Assembly: GCA_024336345.1 (NCBI GenBank)
Contig: JANFOG010000009.1
Coordinates: forward strand, 248,001-312,000
Source: Mariannaea sp. PMI_226
Taxonomy: Eukaryota > Ascomycota > Sordariomycetes > Hypocreales > Nectriaceae
Reading direction: 5' to 3'
Length of the DNA: 64,000 bases
A model generated the notes under the pieces. It saw only the letters and a program-made list of their open reading frames with translations, did no database searches and had not been told where the DNA came from. Within the stretch, counting starts at the first letter, position 1; each line of letters opens with the position of its first letter. Below, piece after piece: positions 11,765 through 24,037 of the stretch. Position numbers and translations under genes: made by a program.

Positions 11765-13716
11765 ATGGCCGCGACAAAGCGTGTCGCTGAAAGCGAGGAA
11801 CGGCCCGCCAAAAAGACCAAGATCGATGCCGACGCCGATGCTGCTGCCGAAAAGGCTCGCTTAAAGAAGGAGAAGAAGGAACGTAAGGAGAAGAAGAAGG
11901 AAAAGAAGCGCAAGGCTGAGGAAGAGTCTGCTGCTACTACTTCTGTTTCCGAGGAGTCTTCCGACAAGAACAACGACACCGAGGTTGTGGCCCCCTTGCT
12001 TACCGAGAAGGAAATCAAGAAGGCCAAAAAGAAGGCCAAGAAGGAACAGAAGCTGAAGGAGGCCGAGCTCGACGCCAAGAAGCAGGGCAATGTGGAAGAC
12101 CAGGAAATGTCAGACGTCAAGGAAGCGCCCAAGGAGAAGAAGTCCAAGAAGGATAGCAAGAAGTCGACATCCGAGACTGGCGCCTCTCAGTCAACCTACG
12201 TCCAGACCATGAGCCTATCCGACGTTCCCCAGTCCGAGATCGACGAGTTCATGACCAAGAATGAGATCACAATCACCGACCCAACCGCGACAAATGCCGA
12301 CCTCCGTCCCGTCCTCCAATTCTTTCACCTGCCTTCCACCAATCTCCTCGAGAAGAAGCCTTCGCCATTTGCCAACTACAAGGCCCCCACCCCCATCCAG
12401 TCTGCTTCCTGGCCTTTTACTCTCTCCTCTCGTGACGCTATAGGAATTGCCGAAACGGGTTCAGGAAAGACCATGGCCTTCGCTCTTCCCTGTGTTGAGG
12501 CCGTCTCTGCCATCAGTAAGAAGGGTATCAAGGCCGTCGTTGTTTCGCCTACTCGAGAACTCGCCATGCAGACCCAGGAGCAGCTCGAGCGCGTGGCAGC
12601 TCTTGTCGGTTTGAAGTGTATCTGCCTGTACGGTGGTGCTTCCAAGGACGACCAGCGTGCTTTGCTCAGACGTGGCGCGGATATCATCGTTGCGACACCT
12701 GGTCGTCTTAAGGACTTCATGTCCGACGATACTGTCGACCTTAGCGGCGTCCAGTTCGCCGTCCTGGATGAGGCCGATCGTATGCTTGATAAGGGATTTG
12801 AGGAGGATATCAAGCTCATCCTTGGTTCTTGCCGCCCTCGCGAGCAGCGCCAGACACTGATGTTCACTGCCACCTGGCCAGCTTCCGTTCAGTCTCTCGC
12901 CTCAACCTTCATGGTCAACCCCGTCAAGATCACCATTGGCTCCGCAGGCAAGGAGACTGCCAGCGGCGCCGTGGAGCTGCAAGCCAATACCCGCATCACT
13001 CAGCACGTCGAGGTTGTCGACCCTAGAGACAAGGAGTTTCGTCTCCTGCAGATCTTGAAGGAGCACCAGCAGGGCAAGCAAAAGAATGACAGAATCTTGG
13101 TGTTTTGTCTGTACAAGAAGGAAGCCACACGTGTGGAGGGTTTCTTGGCACGCAAGGGAGTCAGAGTTGGAGGCATTCACGGAGATCTCAAGCAAGAGCA
13201 GCGAACAAGGAGTCTCGAAGCTTTCAAGTCTGGTGTCACCCCCGTCCTAGTCGCTACGGATGTTGCCGCTCGTGGTCTCGATATTCCCGAGGTCAAGCTG
13301 GTCATTAACGTCACGGTATGTCCCTGGTTTCTTTCTTTCGCGTAATTTTTTTCTGCGACATCTGTCTAATTATTTTCGTCTTATTTTTACAGTTCCCCTT
13401 GACTATCGAAGATTACGTTCACCGAATCGGACGAACCGGTCGTGCCGGCAAGACCGGCGAGGCTATTACCATGTTCACTGTGCAAGACAAGGCACATTCT
13501 GGCTCGTAAGTCTCTCATATACGAAACAATCAACGTACGAATACTCACATGTAGTAAAACAGCCTCGTGAATATCCTCAGAGGCGCCAACCAACCTGTCC
13601 CAGAGGATCTCCTCAAGTTTGGCACCACTGTCAAGAAGAAGACGCACGACATGTATGGTGCCTTCTTCAAGGATGTCGATATGAATCAGAAGTCGACCAA
13701 GATTACTTTCGATTAA
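11765..13716 (+). CDS. DBP3: ATP-dependent RNA helicase DBP3 (DEAD box)
   Basis: Three exons (11765-13315, 13393-13505, 13563-13716) give 605 aa. The N-terminal ~130 residues are extremely Lys/Glu-rich, as in DBP3 orthologues, and likely nucleolar-targeting. The helicase motifs follow in order: Q-motif region near 215, AETGSGKT at about 229-236, PTRELA, motif II DEAD at about 335, motif III as TAT near 367, RGLDIP near 502 and [10 protein letters not shown] near 527. DBP3 is known to act in 60S ribosomal subunit maturation (rRNA processing in the nucleolus). The ATG at 11765 is chosen because the protein from there matches the family; the frame stays open further upstream but runs through the poly-T tract. 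The gene converges on RFT1 with a 114-bp gap. Confidence 0.95.
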
Positions 13717-13830
13717 GCGTTAAGCGAGACGTAGAAAGCGATGCTATAGATGTGACATCATTTGTGAGCGGACTTGCGGCCGCGGACATATTGAAGGCAT
13801 TCAAGGATAAAACGGCGCTCGAAGAATAAG

Positions 13831-15573
13831 CTATACATGATGAGTTAGAGATGCAAACGGAAAGTTTTCGGATTTAGTTACAACGTACATAAGAAGCAAT
13901 ACAGGTATCGTCGGTGCGCCGACTTTGATGAGTGTGTTTATCGGCTGGTCTTCCGCCCCTTCGTGGACCTTGAGCTGCCTGAGTAAGACGGCTGTGGCAA
14001 TAGGTGCGATCATGCTGCTGAAGCCGTCGGGGAGTACGGTATTGATACCAAACTCAGCTCCGTGCTTGGCGAAAAAGCGGCGGATGAAAATGCCACTCCA
14101 CAAGATACGGCAGAACATGTTGATCATATTGGCGACCACCAGCCCGATTGCGCCAAGAGGGAACACACGCATAAAGGCAAAGGCCGACGCAGCAAACGCA
14201 ACAAAAAAAGCACCCATCCAGCCAGATTGTTGATGGACTTCAGTTTCCGTTGCCACAGATGCAACAAATGATTCAGTCAAGCCATTGAGAGCAAGGAATG
14301 GGATATAGAAGCAGTATGCTGCGAGCACCTGGCCTGCGCCAGAACCAACCCAGCGCTTGCCAGCGACGATGGCAAGCAGCGGAGGAGCAGCGAAGGGGCC
14401 AGTGGTGACGACGATAGTGGATAGAAGGATGTAGAGCCTGAGAAGGGTCCGAAGGCTTTGCTTGGCCTCCTTTACGGAAGCTGAGACTTGCTTGGGAGGC
14501 TTCTCATCCTTCGGAACACTCCCACGGGCCTCAGAGGAGAGAAGTCTAGAAAAATAGCTCCGACTGCTCTCCTCAACAGGTTGGAAGAGCAGGCGGGCCA
14601 AGAGGCCGCCATAGTTGTTTGCTAGAGCATAAACGCCTTGCACCTCGGCGCTAGCAAGTAAGGAAATGAGAAAGGTGTCTCCCTGGGTAAGGAAGTGCTT
14701 AACGAGGCTCTGAGCCATCATGCTCCCAGCCAAGCTCATCGTTGGTCTATCAAAGAGAGAGCCCCAGAAACGGGCGTTATTTGACGCCACAGGCTTGGGG
14801 AACAGCGAAAAGCCCGTCGACGAAGCAAGGCGATACCCCGCGAAAACATAGACAAAAAGCAGCATCACACCGTATGTCAGTTGACCTAGAGCGAACGGTA
14901 GCACGCCAATGTCGAGTCCCTGCTGCGACGCCCAGACGGCAGAACCAAAGACAACCAGGCAGCGCGTAAACGTAGCCACCGATTCAGCCGTAGCGCGCGT
15001 CCCGAATTGGAGTCGCATCTGCATGAGGACGAAACAGGGCTCCGACAGCAACTCGACCATGGCAGCAAACCCGTACAGATACAGCGATTTGACCAGGAAG
15101 GGCGTGTTGAGCGTTGCTTCATTGGCATAAGTCAGGTACATCCACCCAAGCCCCAGACTGACAAAACTACCGAGGACGATGGCAAGGTATCCCAGGTTCA
15201 CCACGGCTTGACTCTCCCTGCGAACTGCAGAGGCCGGGTCCTCTTGCTTCGTTCTAGCTTGGCGACCAACATCGTTATCGGTGGTACCCTGGCGCTGAAT
15301 TGCCACACGGAGACTTTCCCGAGCAAAAAAAAGTACAGACAGATAATAAACTTCCAATTGGGTGGACAAGCCGAGGAGCGGTGCGGTTAGGAAGCGCAGC
15401 AGAAGCTGGTTTGCGACGAACGTGATGAGCCGCGAGGCTAGCTGCAGGATGATGAGCAGCGATGCACCTTTGAGCATGGAGCTGCTGCTTGTGGACGTTG
15501 ATTCGACAGGTCCTGGAACTTTGGAAGGGCTGCTTTCCGATGAAGCCGGCAGGTCATCATTTTTAGAAGGCAT
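13831..15573 (-). CDS. RFT1: Oligosaccharide translocation protein RFT1
   Basis: A single exon of 580 aa counted from the ATG at 15573. The start MPSKNDDLP opens a Ser-rich cytosolic tail typical of fungal RFT1. Earlier ATGs in the same frame would add an unlikely extension. The body is a polytopic membrane protein with roughly a dozen hydrophobic segments, beginning [19 protein letters not shown] and including the conserved [11 protein letters not shown] block. RFT1 sits in the ER membrane and is needed for lipid-linked oligosaccharide assembly for N-glycosylation. Its exact role (Man5GlcNAc2-PP-dolichol flipping or assistance) is debated. No introns or breaks are seen. It is convergent with DBP3. 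Confidence 0.92.
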   Translation of the reverse strand: MPSKNDDLPASSESSPSKVPGPVESTSTSSSSMLKGASLLIILQLASRLITFVANQLLLRFLTAPLLGLSTQLEVYYLSVLFFARESLRVAIQRQGTTDNDVGRQARTKQEDPASAVRRESQAVVNLGYLAIVLGSFVSLGLGWMYLTYANEATLNTPFLVKSLYLYGFAAMVELLSEPCFVLMQMRLQFGTRATAESVATFTRCLVVFGSAVWASQQGLDIGVLPFALGQLTYGVMLLFVYVFAGYRLASSTGFSLFPKPVASNNARFWGSLFDRPTMSLAGSMMAQSLVKHFLTQGDTFLISLLASAEVQGVYALANNYGGLLARLLFQPVEESSRSYFSRLLSSEARGSVPKDEKPPKQVSASVKEAKQSLRTLLRLYILLSTIVVTTGPFAAPPLLAIVAGKRWVGSGAGQVLAAYCFYIPFLALNGLTESFVASVATETEVHQQSGWMGAFFVAFAASAFAFMRVFPLGAIGLVVANMINMFCRILWSGIFIRRFFAKHGAEFGINTVLPDGFSSMIAPIATAVLLRQLKVHEGAEDQPINTLIKVGAPTIPVLLLMYVVTKSENFPFASLTHHV

Positions 15574-16547
15574 CGCTGCCACTACTGAGGGGGATCTTGC
15601 AAGTGGCCCAAAAAGAAGAGAGAGTTGGCTGAGTTGAGACTGATGGAATTTGATGTAGAGCTGTCCAGCCTTTCGGGACACGTGTTGGGTGAGGATCGTG
15701 ACTTTTCCATCCAGCACTCGGAAGCGCCGCGTCCAGTGTAGCGGTTCGGCCGCTGTAATTGTAGTACTTTTAGTGGGCGGTATCCACCACGTTGACACTG
15801 GCCACTACTGTAGGTGCTATTACCCACCCTGCTGTGAAAACTATGAAGTTTGGCAGCACAGGTACAGTATATACCTACAAATCCAAGCCCAGACGCCTCG
15901 GCGTCTGCACAAGATAGGTACCGTAGGTTTCACGTTTCTCATTCAGGGATGGAGATTAATTGATCAGGACCAAGAGGCGGAAGTAAATTTGAATAAATGC
16001 AATAAATGCCAATATATCTTTGACAGTGTAGCCACTTCTTTAGGCCTATTTGAACTAGCAAAGAAATTAATAACCGCTCGAAAATCTTCTTTTAGAAAGA
16101 TTATACGATAACATTTTCATGAGAATTCACCAACAGCAATTTGGCTCTCCAACGGCGGCCAGGTGGGGAAAATGGAGTTGGTTGGTGAGTGTTCAGCAAG
16201 TAGAGCGGTTACCAAAACAACCTAACCTTACCTTAGTTGTAATTGAGCTCAGCGCTTAAGTTGTCCCCGTCCAACTGTACCCGTAATAGGCTTTGACTTC
16301 TATCAACGAGAAATGAATAACCCCTTTGACTGGGGCGTCACTTTCAATTGGTTGAACGAGGGCGACTTACATGAGCCCCTGCATAGGTGGTCAGGTAACC
16401 AACCAACGATAGTAACTTCACGTCATAGGTATTTAAACCGGTCTGTTGACGTCCCTGCTGCCGATGCTATTCAACCTGTTTTATCTCAAGCCTATATTCA
16501 CTAAACTCCTAATTGGCCCTCCAGAAGAAACCGTTGCTGTCGCTCCG
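15574..16547. other. Intergenic between RFT1 and phosphorylase gene
   Basis: This is the divergent gap holding both promoters. It is AT-rich at 15990-16120 and contains TAGGTACCGTAGG-like short palindromic words near 15915. No gene was found. Confidence 0.45.
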
Positions 16548-17630
16548 ATGACTCAACCAAAAAGCCGCAACGACTTCCATATGGCTATCATATGCGCCTT
16601 GCCTTGTGAAATGGAGGCCGTGGGGCTTGTCCTTGATAAACTCTCGGCTAGTCATCTTGGCAGCGTCAATGGGGACAACAACATCTACACTATTGGGCGT
16701 ATCGGCGATATCAATATTGTGCTGACTTCCCTCCGGAAGAAAGGCCAAGCGGCGGCCGCCGCCGCCGCTGCATCGCTTCGAATCAGCTATCCTGCCGTCA
16801 GATTAGTGTTGCTGGTCGGTACTTGTGGCGGAGTCCCAGACGCAGCAGCTCTTAGCGGCGAAGACATGCTCCTAGGCGATGTCGTTATCAGCGCAGCGGC
16901 TTTACAGTATGATATGGGAAGACGTCATGTGGAGGAGTTCGTCATGAGGCCAGAAATGGAGGACGCTCTTGAATCTGTACCGCCACACGTTCGTAACTTT
17001 GTCAATGGTTTAAACGAGCTAAGGATGAGACAACACTTGAAAACTCAGGCTGCATCATATCTTATTCGTATACAAGCGAAACAGGAGGCGGCGATGCAGC
17101 ACTCAGACAAGTACAAATATCCTGGAACCGCAGCCGACAGACTGTTCCCATTTGACTATCATCACAAGCATCACCAATACCATCCATGCGGAATCTGTAA
17201 TTCTAAACCTGATCGTGCCTGCGAAATGGCTGCGAACCAGACTTGCGAAAGCCTTGCCTGTGCAACCCAGGTTATGGAGCCAAGGCGCCGCCTCATGTCG
17301 AACAGTACCTTGGAAGTAGGAGGAAGAATATCCGAGGCTCAAAGACCAAACGTCTTCATCGGAAGAATCGGGTCAGGGAAAATGTTCATCAAGAATGGGG
17401 TTGAACGAAATAGGGTCGCTCGTGAGCACAATCTTCTGGCTTTTGAGACGGAGGGGGCTGGTGTCAGCTACAGGCTTCCATGTATCGTCGTCAAAGGCGT
17501 CTGCAATTATGCTGATACGCATAGTAACAAGGACTGGCAAGACTTCGCCGCCGCCACCGCCGCATCTGTTGCCAGAGCGTTAATTGAAGTATATTCAGCG
17601 ATGGAAGGCCGACAGAGGATTTTGCCGTAG
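16548..17630 (+). CDS. Nucleoside phosphorylase (PNP_UDP)-like domain protein, stand-alone
   Basis: An intronless gene of 360 aa. The N-terminus (HMAIICALPCEMEAV) and the early strands match the phosphorylase-superfamily domain often found at the start of fungal NLR-like proteins. Also visible are LVLLVGTCGGVPD near residue 88, FETEGAG near 300 (substrate/ribose-binding region) and GVCNYADTHSNKDWQDFAAATAA near 315. In fungal NLRs a NACHT or NB-ARC domain would follow; here the protein stops about 20 residues later. An Ala run (8 residues near 69) and a His/Cys-rich insert at about 205-245 (HHKHHQYHPCGIC) are unusual. The ATG at 16548 is preferred over an earlier in-frame one at 16446. Function could be nucleoside cleavage in stress or incompatibility, but this is inference. 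Confidence 0.85.
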   Translation: MTQPKSRNDFHMAIICALPCEMEAVGLVLDKLSASHLGSVNGDNNIYTIGRIGDINIVLTSLRKKGQAAAAAAAASLRISYPAVRLVLLVGTCGGVPDAAALSGEDMLLGDVVISAAALQYDMGRRHVEEFVMRPEMEDALESVPPHVRNFVNGLNELRMRQHLKTQAASYLIRIQAKQEAAMQHSDKYKYPGTAADRLFPFDYHHKHHQYHPCGICNSKPDRACEMAANQTCESLACATQVMEPRRRLMSNSTLEVGGRISEAQRPNVFIGRIGSGKMFIKNGVERNRVAREHNLLAFETEGAGVSYRLPCIVVKGVCNYADTHSNKDWQDFAAATAASVARALIEVYSAMEGRQRILP

Positions 17631-18471
17631 CCTCACGAATGGTGGCCCCGTATGTTCGAATCTAGTTGAGGAAACCAGATCCATTGCAGCTATGAGTTTT
17701 ACTAGGTGAATTTGCGTTAGCTGTTTCAATGGAATATGGCGGTTGCTATGATATATTGTAATAGTCGCGTGTTATTATCTAAGATATGGGAGTGCAAAAA
17801 TGAGTATTACTCCACCAAGCGAAAGAAGATCTCTTCTATCTGCTCTTTTGGCGAAGGGGGGGTTTCTGTGATTCACACTCCTAGTGACTGTCTGAACCCA
17901 CGACGATAGCGGTTCTATAACTATTTCCCTTTTCGAGCATTAAGCACTAATAAAGCAACGGAGTATCCACTCCTTGGTCAACCTACAAAGCAGTACTTTA
18001 AACATTTGGAATTATGCTGCCAACTTCTGCTAAACTCACGTTACTGAGGATCCCGGCAGGTCTTCAGTTTGGACGGTCGCGAAACGCCTAGCAAGAAATG
18101 TAGACTACCGTCGGCCACCGACTAAATTCGGACTGGCCAGTCTATACGGAATCATGTCATCGCCCAGCATTCAACAACTTGAGTGCAACCGGGGAACACA
18201 GCACTCATTTCTCTAGGAGAGAAGAGATACCGCTTATAGGCTAAGGCGTAGCATTGTAACATCTATTTGCTAGCTAAAAATCATACACGGATAATGAATC
18301 AAGAGCTGATACAGATGACCGGAGAATATAACGAAATATGCCTTTCCAAACCCTCACCACCCAAACCAACACGCTGAAAAGCACAAAAATAAGACAGATA
18401 AGAGACAGCATTATCGTTCCTCATAGCTCCAGTCGTAAAGGTGTCTGTGTCAGTACACTTTGAAGCTTCCA
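17631..18471. other. Intergenic between convergent genes
   Basis: I see nothing coding in this stretch, which is the 3' region of both neighbours. Confidence 0.5.
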
Positions 18472-20622
18472 TCACACTGGTAACACATGGCACCCTAGCC
18501 GGCGAAAGAGTTGTATCCAATCCTCGCTGCGGGAGCGTGCTTGTTGTATCCGATCCGTCTCATCCCAAATCTGCTGAATAACATCCCATTGCTTTTGTAT
18601 GTTTGCAATCCTATAATGTTCTACCCGATGCCACCACCGTCGCCATGTCTTCCGGTCATCGCCAAGAGCCTCACATGAAGCAACAAATGCCGGCCAGGTT
18701 ATAGGCGCTAGGATACCATCAATGTTTGAATGTGATTGAGCTTTGATATCCTCAACAGTGTGCATGTGCTTGGCCACATCTCGAATGTCTAGTGCGAGAT
18801 CTATGGGGTCGCATCGCTGGATTCGACGATGGTAGTAAATTAGGGCTGCACGGTGCCAGGCGTTGGCATGGTGGTTAAAAATTGTCAACATCAATTCATC
18901 GTTTTTAGGGATTGACACGATCGTCTCTGATTCGAGCGTCCATGAGAGCAGTTTATCCCCTGATGCCTCACATGCAGCGCGAAGGTCATCGGGTATAGCC
19001 TGCGGTGGCTGATTATCAAATTGAGCCAGAATCTCCGCAAGGATGCACGTCTCTTGAATCGATGCCGCGATGGATGGTGTGATTCCATAAATGTATTCAT
19101 AGCAGTTGTTGGACTGCATGATGCCCTCATCCGCCTGGAGCGCTAGTTGGCTGGGCCCCAACCAAGGTGGTGGAGAGGTGTCGAAGGCAGTTGTCCGGGC
19201 CAGGAGGGCCAAGAAAGCGCTGACATCGTTTAATTGTTTAGTCGAGCTACTCATAATCCTCCATCGACTTCGCGAGTTACGCAACTGGGTGGCCCCGGTA
19301 AGATGTACTGCAAAGTCATCACCTTCCCCAGACATGATCTTCATTTTGTCAGTTTGTGCCAGTTCTTGACTGCAACGCAAGAAAACTTACGCCAATGGTA
19401 ACCAAGGATAATATCGCAACCAAGAATAGTTTATAGTCAGCACCCGGGGTTGATGCGTTAACAGCAGACTGTAAATAATGGATAGCCTGCTGCCGATTCT
19501 TAGCGCCAATTCTTTGATAATCGGCTCGATTTTTGTTGCAGTACCACATGTGGTAGGCAGATGCTGAGAGAAGGGAATGATAGAGTGCCATGTGAGCCAG
19601 AGATTTTGAAGTGTTTGGGCTTGGCGTGGAAGTGCATGATCCTTCGAGAGCGGTGCTAAGGTATAATTCACGATAAATATTATGAACGTGAGAGATGGGT
19701 TGAAGTAGATCAGCCATGTGAACACCATAATGGTGTATTAGAGAATCAACGTCGGCGTCTCCAAAAAGGCTGGTTGTTAGCTGCGGTGGAAGAGCAAAGC
19801 TGATGTGGAAGTGATTTGGAGAAGATGATGCTGATCTTATCAGGGAGAGAGCTGGCGAACTTGAGCTTGAATCGTGATGAGTCGTACTGGTTTCATCCCC
19901 ACTACTAGATAGAAAGTCAGGAGATAATGCTGATTCTTGAGCTCCGTCGGTCTCTAGCAATCCAATCACAGGGTCTGGTCGATGACCGCGAATAGCTATA
20001 GGCCAAGGATGATCCGTTTCTAGCGGGATCAAATCCTTTGAGACATCAGAATCAGACAGTAGTACTGCCAAACTGTCGCCCGATATACTTCCTATCCGTT
20101 CATTGTCACCCATATCATTCTGGGTCTCATATAGGGGGCTCAAAGATTGATAATCATCTTCGTAGGGCAGTGTTTCCTGAGCATTTGCCGGAGAAAGTGA
20201 GCCATCATTGACCGGGAAAATGGAAAACGGTCCTTTTTGGGTTCCCACTGCTGTCTCAGAATTGTCGATGGCATACAAAAAGTCATCAATTTCATCCATT
20301 CGATATTGGCCCTCGGGGCCCTCGTCTAAGGTGGTGTCAGTGGTGAGTTCCCCTCTCATGACGTACGATGCTGACCTAGCTTGATGCTCCTACGTCCTTT
20401 ACCTTTAGACGGAGAAATGTCCGCAAATGGGTCTGAAACCCATTGGAGTCTGATGTCATAACCGCCGCAGGTTATTCCTCTTCTTTCGCAGTTCTTACAC
20501 GAGACAGGTCTCTCGTCGCATCTGATTTTCCGTGATTTGCAGGTCCAACAGCTATTGCGATGAGCGATCTTACAGGTAATACAGGGACTTGGATCAATGT
20601 GGTCTTACCCAGTAAATGTCAT
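18472..20622 (-). CDS. Zn(II)2Cys6 transcription factor with fungal-specific TF domain
   Basis: Four exons (20622-20609, 20551-20367, 20325-19391, 19338-18472) join in frame to 666 aa. The first coding exon has only 14 nt (MTFTG), followed by the zinc cluster CWTCKSRKIRCDERPVSC with KNCERRGITC after it, giving the six-cysteine C-x2-C-x6-C-x6-C-x2-C-x6-C pattern. The third intron (counted 5' to 3' after the zinc exon) is bounded by GTAAGT and has a CTGAC branch site. The second intron is only 41 nt, with GTACGT, CTGAC and TTAG signals. A Ser/Asp-rich linker is followed by a helical C-terminal regulatory domain (about 300-660) as in the fungal TF domain of many C6 regulators. Binding targets are unknown. 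The nearest transporter is the OPT gene at 21405-24037, which lies upstream on the same strand. Confidence 0.85.
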
Positions 20623-21404
20623 CCCACGATTCACAGATTGGCGTGGCATGGCGGGCGATGACGCAATTGCTTGCTTGTAGGCTATGATGGCGTATGATAC
20701 TACATTGAGGATTCGGTCTTCAATTTTGAAATATGCTGATGGATTGATTCAAGAGTCATGATGAGTTCCCGTTCCGGGGCGCTTGGAGCCGAAACTCATC
20801 ATAGTTAGAACCTGAGGCATTAATTATTTGTCAGCCTTGTGCCTTAGGGTAGGCCGCTAGTATGCTAAGCTCGTCCGTCCAATCAGCAGAGCGAATACCG
20901 ATCATCTGGGGCCCCAGAGTATTTGAATTTTGAATAGCTGAATAACGTTAGTCTTATGTTTCGTTCAAGAGCGTTTGGAGAAGCATATCAATATGCATTT
21001 CAATTCAGGAGGCGTAATAACTTTATGCCTAATTGAAGATAGAAACACATAGATAGCCCTCAACACAGAACAGAACAACAGATTCAGCGACATTCAAAGT
21101 CACTGAGCAGGATCACATAGAGGAAAGACGTGAAGGATAGACATTGAGGAGAGTTTCATCCTCACTGAAGAATATACCACACAAGCCGCAGAAGTTACAG
21201 TTCAGTAGAAGTTCGTTATCAGACGGCAAAAGGCTCGCAGTTAGGAGACACTTAAAAACGGACAAGTTATTAAATATGTTATTTCATATCGGGCTAAAGC
21301 TTAATAGCTGCTTTTGGCGAAATACTATGTACATGTTTGGAAATCCAATCCCAGCCATGGCATGTTATACTAATAGTCTGGCGAGGCCGCGGACGAACAT
21401 AATC
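20623..21404. other. Intergenic, AT-rich
   Basis: No protein or RNA gene is supported. The stretch holds the promoter of the Zn2Cys6 gene and the 3' end of the OPT gene. Confidence 0.5.
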
Positions 21405-24037
21405 TTAATAGCCATAGGCACAGTAGTCCAAGTTGTTTGGCTTGTTGCCCGCCCATTCTGGGAAAGGAACTGCCTTTCCAGAGCCACCAAACACGGCAAA
21501 TGTGGCAATGAAAACCATGACCTGAGTGCCACCATCAAGAGCGGCGGAAATCAAGTAGTTCCACTTGACGAACCACTGTGGGCGGTATCGTCGCAAATAG
21601 AACTGACCAAAGGCACCGAGGATGTAGTAGGATGTGACTGAGGCGTTCAGACCAACAAAGAGATATCCAAGGTACCACAGAATGATCGAGCTGTTCAAGT
21701 AGGGCCAAATCTTCGACTTGGGGAAGAGACGATGCATGATGTAAAATGGGAGGGGAGCAAGGAAGCCAAGGAAGTATGCAATGGTTACCCATTGATAGCG
21801 GGCGCCGATGGAGAACATCTTGGGTGCAATAGACCAAGCGATGGCGAGGGTATTGAACTGCTGAATTTGGGCGCCGGACCAAATGTTGCTACCTTCGGCT
21901 GACTCCAGGATGGGAGCCTGGTTATCAATAATACTAAAACCATGTGTTAGATGCAAGGGATTTATCTTCACTCGATTCGGAAACCAGCATACCTGATCAT
22001 CATAACGTAATTGAGAAGAGCACCCATGACGCAGCCAACAACCTGAGTAGTAAAGGTAGCCTTAGGAGACAGCTTGTTCTGCTGAGCGAGCTTGAGGTCG
22101 CGCAAAAGAAGGAATCCTTGGGAAATGCCGTTGTAAGTGTAGGTGGTGAAGTACATATTGGCTAAACAAGCGGAGTTAGTTGCAAAGGCCTCATTGAATT
22201 GATTATGATATATCGCTCACCCAATGGACGTCCAGGGAACATGTAACCTGCCAACATCTGGAAGATGGGCTGAAGGTTGAAGCCGAATCCGGTAATGGCA
22301 TACTGAGCTCCGCAGAAGACCATGAAAACAAAAAGGAAGATAGTGGCCATGATGAAGCCCCACCATGGAAGAGTAGACTTCATGACGTACAAGCAAACAA
22401 TACCGACAATCCAGCTAGCAGCAAAGATCACGAAGTACCAAGTGTTAGGCACTTCATCATAATCGAGCATGAGCTTATAGTGAGGATCGATTGATGGGTC
22501 GTCACGAAGTTTGGCCTTTTCCTCTTCAGTTCGGGTACCAGTGTGCTTCCAGAACACATAAGAACTGGGGCTGAAAAGCTTCTTGATAACGCCCATGTTG
22601 ATCCATTTCCATCCCAGACTAATTTCGGCGTAGTTCCACAGCAACATGTGGACAATGGTGGCAGTAATACCAGCATTGGATGTGATCAGGTAATTGATGT
22701 AAGTGGCAGTGAGGAAAGGAGCGCCATGCTGGTCCACCGCAGTGATATTGACAGTGAAATCCGAATTAATGACTGCCTGCTCGTCGTAGGGGATGTGAGT
22801 GGTTGTGTTGGAGCTGCCATCGTAGAGCAGTTGAGACATGAATGGGAAATCTTTAGCTCTCCAAATGTTGGAGTAGTAGAGGCCCATGGAAAGGATGACA
22901 CCTCCGAGGTAGCCGATGAAACTGTTAGTCAGAGTCTGGAGGGGCATCCAGAGAGGTGATCCGAAACCAGCAATGTAGTTCCAGTCAAAGCAGACACTCA
23001 GGAATCCCATTCCCTCGTTACCCTGGGAGCCGCCAAAGAGGTTGGTGAAGACGAGGCTGTGTCGGCCAATGAGGCAGAAGATAGATACGGCGGAGAGGAG
23101 AGGGAAGATGTACTACAGGCACAGAATCAGTTAGTTCCTCGTTCGGTGCTAGAATTAAAATGAAGTCAACAAAAAGGAACGAACCTCAGGGAACCACTCC
23201 CAGCAAAAGATTGCTACGAAGACAATCCAGAAGACCTGGAATCGCTTCTTGGTCTCTGACTTGGGCTTGTGAAGAGTCTCCATGACGGTGGTGATGGGGA
23301 GGTTGGCAGGATAAAGCATCTTAGTTGGGTACAGCAGGACTGATCTCATCATACCCGCAATACCGTATCCAATGAGCTGAGACGACAGAGTGATGAAGAT
23401 TCCCGCAGCCTGGTTAGGATATCCTCCGTACCACAACTTCTGCACCGAGAGGGCTTCAGTAGACAAGGCTGAGACAGAGGCAGCTGATGCCATGAGCACA
23501 GCAGCAGTGTGCTCCTTTCGGTTCCACGGGTGAGGGTTGAGCCAGCGTCCGATAGCTCCCTTACGAGGGATGATAGCGGCCAAACCAGCTCCGAGAGTTT
23601 CAGCAAGGACTGTCAAGAACATGACAGAGACGTAAACGACTTGAGGCTTGAAGTACATGATTTCCTGCAAGACAGCTCCGAAGGCAGACAGGCCGAGGCC
23701 TAACGGTATTATTGGTTAGAATTCAGAATTCACATCATTTTGTGATAATTATACAAGCAAGGTATGGCTTGATCTTCAATACTTGATTGAACTTACCGAC
23801 TGCAAACATTCGAATAGTCCATGGGTTCAAAGTTGGGTCATCGTCGACGTGAATGACATGAGTGACGATATCCTCAGCTGTCTCAAGAGGCTTCTTTATA
23901 CTGTCGGAGGAACTGGTTTCAATGTCATGAGTGGCATCATGAAACATCGGCTTCTCAGGCCCCAACTGGCCATCGGCCACATCAGAAGATGGGGTCTTCT
24001 CCATTGGAGTGTCTATCTTGGCCTCGTCTGAAGACAT
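21405..24037 (-). CDS. Oligopeptide transporter, OPT family (isp4-like)
   Basis: Five exons (24037-23797, 23699-23185, 23112-22221, 22161-21993, 21933-21405) give 781 aa, typical for fungal OPT proteins. The N-terminal ~70 residues are acidic and Ser/Thr-rich and end in DDDPTLNPWTIRMF, a family hallmark. The rest is polytopic membrane sequence with further OPT hallmarks: QEIMYFKPQVV, the NPHPWNRKEH segment near residue 150, and a C-terminal block with LNYLISAALDGGTQ-type residues (read here as WNYLISAALDGGTQ). OPT members import small peptides, or in some fungi glutathione or metal chelates, by proton symport across the plasma membrane. The substrate cannot be assigned. All splice junctions use GT-AG and keep phase, so the gene looks intact. 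Confidence 0.95.

Noticed and set aside
15574..15798. 75-residue upstream extension of RFT1
   Set aside because: The extension lacks similarity to known RFT1 starts, and the ATG at 15573 gives the typical Ser-rich N-terminus.
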